Shown here: positions 8,641-12,885 of the stretch, piece after piece
How positions within the stretch are numbered: the first letter of the stretch is position 1
Layout of the letters: each line of letters begins with the position of its first letter
NCBI GenBank assembly: GCA_036521655.1
Contig: DATDHI010000389.1
Span: 1-12,885 of the forward strand
Source of the DNA: GCA-003244245 sp036521655
Lineage (GTDB): Bacteria > Actinomycetota > Actinomycetes > Mycobacteriales > Pseudonocardiaceae
Length of the DNA stretch: 12,885 nucleotides
Direction of reading: 5' to 3'
Notes under the pieces: model-generated
Seen by the model: the letters and a program-made list of their open reading frames with translations, nothing else
What the model was told of the DNA's origin: nothing
Databases searched by the model: none
Made by a program: the position numbers and the translations under genes

Positions 8641-8877
8641 GTGATGAAGCTCTTCCTGCAGATCGTGCTCCTCATCACCAGCTTCGCGCTGATCCTACTG
8701 ATCTTGCTGCACCGCAGCCGAGGTGGGGGTTTGTCCAGCCTGTTCGGGGGCGGCGTCCAATCGAGTTTGTCCGGGTCCAGCGTCGTGGAGAAGAACCTGG
8801 ACCGGCTGACGCTGTTCGTCAGCTCAGTGTGGGTGATCTCCATCATTGGGGTCGGGCTTCTAATCAAGATCGGCTGA
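8641..8877 (+). CDS. secG: Preprotein translocase subunit SecG
   Basis: A small membrane protein of 77-78 aa and an accessory subunit of the SecYEG channel. Two transmembrane segments are visible: about residues 4-22 (LFLQIVLLITSFALILLILL) and 54-76 (RLTLFVSSVWVISIIGVGLL). They are joined by the glycine-rich cytoplasmic loop RGGGLSSLFGGGVQSSLSGSS, broken here only by counting limits, and VVEKNLDRLT. These are the usual actinobacterial SecG blocks. The start is either GTG 8641 or the adjacent ATG 8644 (MKLFLQ, the commoner N-terminus). No well-spaced Shine-Dalgarno site is present: GAAGG (8635-8639) is too close. It stands between tpiA and rbpA, the conserved actinobacterial order. Confidence 0.94.
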   Translation: MMKLFLQIVLLITSFALILLILLHRSRGGGLSSLFGGGVQSSLSGSSVVEKNLDRLTLFVSSVWVISIIGVGLLIKIG

Positions 8878-8922
8878 GCAGCCCCGGCGATGTTCCGGGC
8901 GGTTTCCGAGGTGAGGCGATCG

Positions 8923-9264
8923 ATGGCAAGCGGCAACGCGATCCGCGGCACGCGGGTCGGAGCAGGACCGATGGGCGAGTCCGAACGGGGCGAGACCGCC
9001 CCCCGGCACCGGGTTTCCTACTGGTGCGCGAATGGTCACGAGTCTCGGCCGTCTTTCGCGGTCGAGGCCGAGGAACCCGAGATGTGGGACTGCCCGCGGT
9101 GTGGTTTTCCGGCGGGGCGCAACGAGCAGCGGCCACCGAATGCTCCGCGCAACGAGCCCTACAAGACCCACCTGGCCTACGTGAAGGAACGCCGATCAGA
9201 CGCCGACGGCGAGGCCATCCTCGCCGAGGCCCTAGCGAGGCTGAAAGCGGCCCGCGAGCCCTAA
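8923..9264 (+). CDS. rbpA: RNA polymerase-binding protein RbpA
   Basis: RbpA binds group 1 and some group 2 sigma factors and RNA polymerase, stabilises open complexes, and influences basal rifampicin tolerance in some actinobacteria. The protein is 113 aa. The N-terminal tail is MASGNAIRGTRVGAGPMG. The zinc-binding core domain has ligands matching Cys35, His39, Cys57 and Cys60 (YWCANGHE ... WDCPRCG). The C-terminal basic linker and sigma-interaction region contain EPYKTHLAYVKERRSDADGE. ATG 8923 is chosen because this tail is the family N-terminus and GTGAGG (8911-8916) lies 6 nt upstream; an in-frame ATG at 8890 is rejected. It starts 45 nt after secG and may be co-transcribed with it. Confidence 0.97.
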   Translation: MASGNAIRGTRVGAGPMGESERGETAPRHRVSYWCANGHESRPSFAVEAEEPEMWDCPRCGFPAGRNEQRPPNAPRNEPYKTHLAYVKERRSDADGEAILAEALARLKAAREP

Positions 9265-9391
9265 CGTTGGGCGCCCTTCAAGTACCGCCAACCCGGGTGC
9301 TGAGCGTCTTTAATGGGGGCCAACCCCGACCGGGCACGATCTGGCCCGCGGCTGCCCGCCCCGTGACGATGAGGAGGGAGGGTCGGGGTCT

Positions 9392-10637
9392 ATGACCCGC
9401 TGGACCAGATTCCTTCTGCTTGATTCAACGTGGCCCCGCACTTGCCGTCCCCGCTGCAGCCGCCGCTGCACCCGGCGACCCGGGAGCCAGTGGGTCCGGA
9501 TGACTTGGCTCCGCTGTTCCCCTCCGCGCTCATCGAACAGGAGATGGCAACGGCGCCCTGGATCGATGTGCCGGGCGAGGTACTCGACATCCTGCGGTTG
9601 TGGCGCCCCACCCCGCTGGTGCGCGCCGTCCGCTTGGAGCGGGCCCTGGGCACCCCGGCCCGGATTTACTTCAAGGACGAGTCAGGCTCCCCGGCGGGCA
9701 GTCACAAGCCGAACACCGCCGTCGCGCAAGCCTTCTACAACGCCAAGTCCGGCGTACGCAGGCTGACCACCGAGACCGGCGCCGGGCAATGGGGGACTGC
9801 CTTGTCGTTCGCGTGCGCCCAGTTCGATCTGGAATGCATGGTGTACAAGGTCCGGGCCAGCTTCGAGCAGAAGCCCTACCGGCGCGTGATCATGGAGACC
9901 TGGGGCGGGTCGGTGGTGCCCTCGCCGGTCGACCTTCCCGATCACCCGGGCTCCCTGGGCAGCACGATCTCCGATGCGGTCCGGGATGCCGTGAGCCGCG
10001 AGGACACCCATTACTCGTTGGGCTCGGTACTCAACCATGTGCTGTTGCACCAGACGGTGATCGGGCTCGAGGCCCGGGAACAGCTCGAACTAGCTGGGGA
10101 GCGGTTGCCTGACGTGGTGATCGCGCCGTCGGGGGTGGGTCCAACTTGGGCGGGATCTCCTTCCCCTTCGTGCCCGAGAAAGGGGTGCGGTTGCTCGCCG
10201 TCGAGCCATTGTCGTGTCCCACCCTGACTCAAGGCCGGTTCGACTACGACTTCGGCGATGCCGCCGGGTTCACCCCGCTGTTACCGATGTACACGCTGGG
10301 CCACGACTTCGTGCCGCCGAGCATCCACGCGGGCGGCTTGCGTTACCACGGCGATAGCCCGCTGATCTCGGCGCTGGCCCGGGACGGCCGGATGGAGGCG
10401 GTGGCCTACCCGCAGGGCAAGGTCTTCGAGGCGGCCGTGCAGTTCGCCCGCGCTGAGGGCAAGCTGGCCGCCCCAGAGGCCGCCCACGCGATCCGCGCGG
10501 TCATCGACGAGGCGCTCGCCGCCAAGGAGACCGGCGTGGAGAAGGTCATCCTGTTCAACTACTGCGGCCACGGGTTCCTCGATCTCTCTGCCCATGACGA
10601 CTACCTGCACGGCCGGCTGCCCGACGAGCAGGGTTGA
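9392..10637 (+). pseudogene. TrpB2-type PLP-dependent tryptophan synthase beta-like gene, disrupted
   Basis: The encoded segments match the TrpB2 branch of PLP fold-type II enzymes, which make tryptophan from indole and serine. Frame 1 covers about 9403-10134, with IPSA, FNVAPHLPSPLQPPLHP, the PLP lysine in AGSHKPNTA (codon 9706-9708), TTETGAGQWG and FEQKPYRR. Frame 0 covers 10137-10637, with GGISFPF, AVEPLSCPTLTQG, YTLGHDFVPPSIHAGGLRYHG and LFNYCGHGFLDL. Two lesions are visible. An in-frame TGA at 9421-9423 stands where the family has Trp (W-Y/F-N). One G appears missing from the G run at 10131-10135; a sixth G would restore SGGGSN, the PLP phosphate loop. ATG 9392 follows a strong GAGGAGGGAGGG site but is in another frame, so a third lesion upstream is likely. 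GTG 9430 could start a shortened product but has no ribosome site. Sequencing error is possible for the G run. Confidence 0.8.
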
Positions 10638-10644
10638 GCGATTG

Positions 10645-10676
10645 CGTTAGCTGCTAACATTGGTTAGTCACTAACG
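10645..10676. promoter_or_regulatory. Twin dyad operator, likely TetR-family site
   Basis: Two 13-bp dyads of identical form GTTAG-N3-CTAAC lie at 10646-10658 (GTTAGCTGCTAAC) and 10663-10675 (GTTAGTCACTAAC). Four bases separate them, so centres are 17 bp apart, and outer C and G flanks extend the symmetry. The AT-rich block is unlike its GC-rich surroundings and ends 13 nt before the monooxygenase ATG. The only regulator nearby is the TetR gene at the end of the same unit, so autoregulated repression is inferred. TAACAT (10655-10660) inside the first dyad could be a -10 element. Confidence 0.7.
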
Positions 10677-10689
10677 TAAGGGTGGGCCG

Positions 10690-12240
10690 ATGTCTGTGCT
10701 GGTTGTGGGTGCTGGTCCGACGGGGCTGGCGGTGGCGTGCGGTCTCCGTGCTGCCGGGGTCGAGGTGCGGGTGGTTGACAGCGCCACCGGCCCGGCGGTG
10801 ACGTCGCGCGCGCTGGGGCTGCAGCCGCGAGGGGTGGAGGTGCTTGCCCGGCTCGGTGCGCTGGGCGACCTGCCGGCGCGCAGCCTGCCGATCTGCCAGG
10901 TCGTGGTCAGCGTCAACGGCCGCGAGGTGGGCCGGCTGGCGGTGGGCCGCTCGACCCGGCTGGTGCGCCGGCCCGGCCTGCTGGTCTCGCAGGCTGAGAT
11001 CGAGGCCGAGCTGCAGCGCCGTTTGGTTGAGCTGGCCGACACGAGCGTCCAGTGGGGACGTGAGGTGGTCGGCCTCGACGAAGACCCTAGCGGCGTCGCG
11101 GTGCGGTTGGCCGATGATGAGACCCTGCGGACGGGCTGGGTGGTGGGTTGCGACGGGGCGCACAGCGCAGTCCGCACAGCCACCCGTATCGGCTTCCCCG
11201 GGGTAGCGCTGGTTGAGCGGTTCCTGCTCGCCGACGTGCGGGCCGAGTTGCCGCTGCCCCGGGACTCGGTGGCGGTGTGGTTGCGCGGCGAGGACATGCT
11301 TGCCGCGTTCCCCTTGCCGGGAGTGGATCTGTGGCGGCTGATGGCCCCTGCGCCGTCGAGCACCGGCGGCGAAGCGACGGGCGACGCGGTGCTCCACGCA
11401 CTCACCGGGCTGCTGGAGGCCCACACCGGCTACCCGGCCGGCGTCGTGCACGGCGCCCAGTGGACGTCGACCTTCCGGTTCCACCGCCGGCTCGCCGACG
11501 CCTACCGGCGGGGTCGGGTGTTGCTGGCCGGAGATGCGGCGCACATCCACAGCCCCTTCGGTGGGCAGGGGCTCAACACCGGGATCGGGGACGCGGAGAA
11601 CCTGGCCTGGAAGCTCGCACTGGTTACCGAGGGGCGCGCCGGTACCGCGCTGCTGGACAGTTACGAGGCCGAACGCCGACCGGCCGCGGCCGAGGTGCTC
11701 TCCTCGACCAGCTCGATGACCCGTGTGGTCTTGGGCGACACTACCGCGGCCCGGTTGGTGCGTGACCGGGTGTTCGTGCCTCTGCTGAACCGGCCCTGGG
11801 TGCAGCGCCGGATCTGGGACAAGGCTTCCCAACTCACCTTGAGCTACCGCGCCGGGCCCCTCACCTCGTCGCGGCACCGGTCCCTGCCGTGGCGATCTCG
11901 TCCAGGTGATCGGGTGCCCGATCTGGTGTGCCGGCGCGAGGACGGCTCCGGCACGCAGCTGCACGCCGAGTTGGGTCCGCGCTGGGCACTGCTTGCCGCT
12001 CCCTCCCCGACCGCGCAGGGCTGCCTACATCTCGCCCGCGGCTGGCTTGGCGGCGACCGGGTTGTCCTGCTCAACCCGGACGGGCAGTCACCTCGCACGG
12101 CGCTGCTGGTGCGACCTGATGCACACCTGGCCTGGCGGGGCAGCACCGGCGACGGGTTGCGGCGGTGGCTGGCCGGTGCCCTTGACCCCGACCGGGCCGC
12201 GACACCGCCTCGAGAACCAGCGGGTAGGCACACGCGGTGA
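10690..12240 (+). CDS. FAD-dependent aromatic hydroxylase-like monooxygenase
   Basis: A 516-aa group A flavoprotein monooxygenase of the PHBH/MhpA/polyketide-hydroxylase type, which uses NAD(P)H and O2 to hydroxylate an aromatic or polyketide substrate. FAD-binding motifs are complete: LVVGAGPTGLAVA with GxGxxG at 7-12, the DG motif CDGAHSAVR (Asp155-Gly156), and the GD motif LLAGDAAHIHSPFGGQGLNTGI (Asp282). Residues from about 400 form a thioredoxin-like C-terminal domain as in phenol-hydroxylase-like members (PGDRVPDL, WALLA, VVLLNPDG, LLVRPDAHLAWRG). No signal peptide is seen, so it is cytoplasmic. The substrate cannot be read from sequence; antibiotic inactivation, aromatic catabolism or a biosynthetic step are all possible. 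ATG 10690 follows AAGGGTGGG. It overlaps the TetR gene by 4 nt and lies directly behind the twin operator. Confidence 0.88.
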   Translation: MSVLVVGAGPTGLAVACGLRAAGVEVRVVDSATGPAVTSRALGLQPRGVEVLARLGALGDLPARSLPICQVVVSVNGREVGRLAVGRSTRLVRRPGLLVSQAEIEAELQRRLVELADTSVQWGREVVGLDEDPSGVAVRLADDETLRTGWVVGCDGAHSAVRTATRIGFPGVALVERFLLADVRAELPLPRDSVAVWLRGEDMLAAFPLPGVDLWRLMAPAPSSTGGEATGDAVLHALTGLLEAHTGYPAGVVHGAQWTSTFRFHRRLADAYRRGRVLLAGDAAHIHSPFGGQGLNTGIGDAENLAWKLALVTEGRAGTALLDSYEAERRPAAAEVLSSTSSMTRVVLGDTTAARLVRDRVFVPLLNRPWVQRRIWDKASQLTLSYRAGPLTSSRHRSLPWRSRPGDRVPDLVCRREDGSGTQLHAELGPRWALLAAPSPTAQGCLHLARGWLGGDRVVLLNPDGQSPRTALLVRPDAHLAWRGSTGDGLRRWLAGALDPDRAATPPREPAGRHTR

Positions 12241-12818
12241 CTGGGTCGGGATTGCGCGCCCGCAAGAAGGAACATACCCGTCAGCTCATTCAGGGCCACG
12301 CGCTGCGTCTCTTTCTGGCCAAGGGTTACGAGGCGACCACAGTGGAGGAGATCGCTGCGGCGGCCAGCGTCTCGCACATGACGTTCTTCCGGCATTTCCC
12401 CACCAAGGAGTCCGTAGTCGATACCGATGACTACGACCCGATGATCGCAAAACTGATCGCCGGCCGACCGCCGGCTGAACACCCGTTGACCGCCATTCAC
12501 CAGGCTCTGCTCGAAGGACTCTCCACGATTCTTCCCCAGGGGCGCGACATCCTGCTGATTCGGACCCGGCTGATCCTGACCACGCCCGCGCTACGGGCCC
12601 GGCTCTGGGAGAACCAATACGCCACCGTGCGCTTGTTCACCGATGCCCTGACCGCCCGCCACACCCGCCTCTCAGATCTGGAGGGGCGGGTACTGGCCGC
12701 CGCGGCCCTGGCAACCGTCACCACCTCCCTGACTACCTGGGTGGACTGCGACGGAGCCGAGGACCTGCCTGAACTGGTCGACCGGTCCTTCGCCGCGCTG
12801 CGTCGAGGGCTGGTCTGA
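12237..12818 (+). CDS. TetR-family transcriptional regulator
   Basis: A 193-aa regulator. The N-terminal helix-turn-helix spans roughly 15-58, with the typical ALRLFLAKGYEATTVEEIAA and VSHMTFFRHFPTKESVV. A basic segment (RARKKEH) precedes it, and a helical ligand-binding domain of ordinary length follows (about 70-190). The GTG start at 12237 overlaps the monooxygenase stop in GTGA, so the two are translated together from one mRNA. The most direct reading is a repressor of its own operon acting at the twin dyad at 10645-10676 and released by the monooxygenase substrate or a related compound. The pairing with that operator is inference from proximity. The ligand is unknown. Confidence 0.93.
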   Translation: MTGSGLRARKKEHTRQLIQGHALRLFLAKGYEATTVEEIAAAASVSHMTFFRHFPTKESVVDTDDYDPMIAKLIAGRPPAEHPLTAIHQALLEGLSTILPQGRDILLIRTRLILTTPALRARLWENQYATVRLFTDALTARHTRLSDLEGRVLAAAALATVTTSLTTWVDCDGAEDLPELVDRSFAALRRGLV

Positions 12819-12832
12819 CGGTGTGTCCCAGC

Positions 12833-12885
12833 GCCGGGCACGAGAGGACGACGCACCGGGCACGAGAGCACGACACACCGGGCAC
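12833..12885. repeat. 22-bp tandem repeat, array B, running off the window
   Basis: Unit 1 at 12833-12854 and unit 2 at 12855-12876 are 22 nt each with 3 mismatches (positions 1, 15 and 21 of the unit). A third unit begins at 12877 (ACCGGGCAC) and is cut by the window edge. Each unit has the form (A/G)CCGGGCACGAGAG-nACGAC-nC. The reverse complement matches array A at 8495-8561. The array starts 14 nt after the TetR stop. Total copy number cannot be known from this window. Confidence 0.8.

Noticed and set aside
8633..8644. Three-codon ORF (ATG AAG GTG TGA) overlapping the secG start
   Set aside because: It is too short to separate from chance. There is no ribosome site or attenuator structure to support a leader peptide.
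9265..9391. Terminator or RNA gene between rbpA and trpB2
   Set aside because: Only a weak GGGCC/GGCCC pairing and an 8-bp palindrome without a loop are visible. There is no T-tract and no tRNA-like or known RNA fold.
9392..9766. Separate ORF from ATG 9392 with a strong ribosome site
   Set aside because: After the first few codons it is out of frame with the TrpB2 similarity, and its Arg/Ser/Trp-rich translation is typical of an off-frame reading. It is treated as the remnant start of the disrupted gene.
10654..11964. Long open frame on the - strand opposite the monooxygenase
   Set aside because: It shows the same codon-bias shadow effect. It would also cross the operator and has no recognisable domain.
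12833..12885. CRISPR array at the window end
   Set aside because: The 22-bp units are contiguous, with no unique spacers between them, and no cas genes are present.

Overview
The window reads as a high-GC actinobacterial chromosome segment, most likely from the Pseudonocardiaceae or a close relative. This is inferred from the gene order uvrC-rapZ-yvcK-whiA-gap-pgk-tpiA-secG-rbpA, from the presence of WhiA and RbpA (actinobacterial hallmarks), from GTG starts and from GC-rich third codon positions. All protein-coding genes lie on the + strand.

Layout. (1) 2-592 is the 3' part of a dihydroorotate-dehydrogenase-like gene that is cut by the window edge. Its last codons run through a 48-bp nested palindrome (526-573) and overlap the start of uvrC. 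(2) 585-5369 is a tightly coupled set: uvrC, rapZ, yvcK, whiA. Each of the last three starts in a 4-nt GTGA or ATGA overlap with the previous stop. (3) 5492-8477 is the lower-glycolysis operon gap-pgk-tpiA, preceded by a possible hairpin and promoter. (4) 8478-8643 is an intergenic region with degenerate 22-bp tandem repeats, followed by secG and rbpA. (5) 9265-12885 departs from the conserved order. It holds a TrpB2-like gene disrupted by at least two lesions, then a flavin-dependent aromatic hydroxylase-like gene and its co-transcribed TetR-family regulator, with a twin dyad operator in front. The window ends in a second array of the same 22-bp repeat family, in opposite orientation.

How it works together. 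The first part is housekeeping: DNA repair (UvrC), cell-envelope precursor and carbon control (RapZ, YvcK), a developmental/division regulator (WhiA), glycolysis, protein export (SecG) and an RNA polymerase-binding activator (RbpA). The last part looks like a small self-regulated oxidative module (monooxygenase plus TetR) placed beside a decaying trpB2.

Most notable: the twin GTTAG-N3-CTAAC operator, the two inverted arrays of a 22-bp repeat, the palindrome at the uvrC start, and the trpB2 lesions, one of which falls exactly in the PLP phosphate-binding glycine loop. I see no RNA genes, CRISPR arrays, transposases or complete insertion sequences. No stretch above 300 bases lacks a gene.
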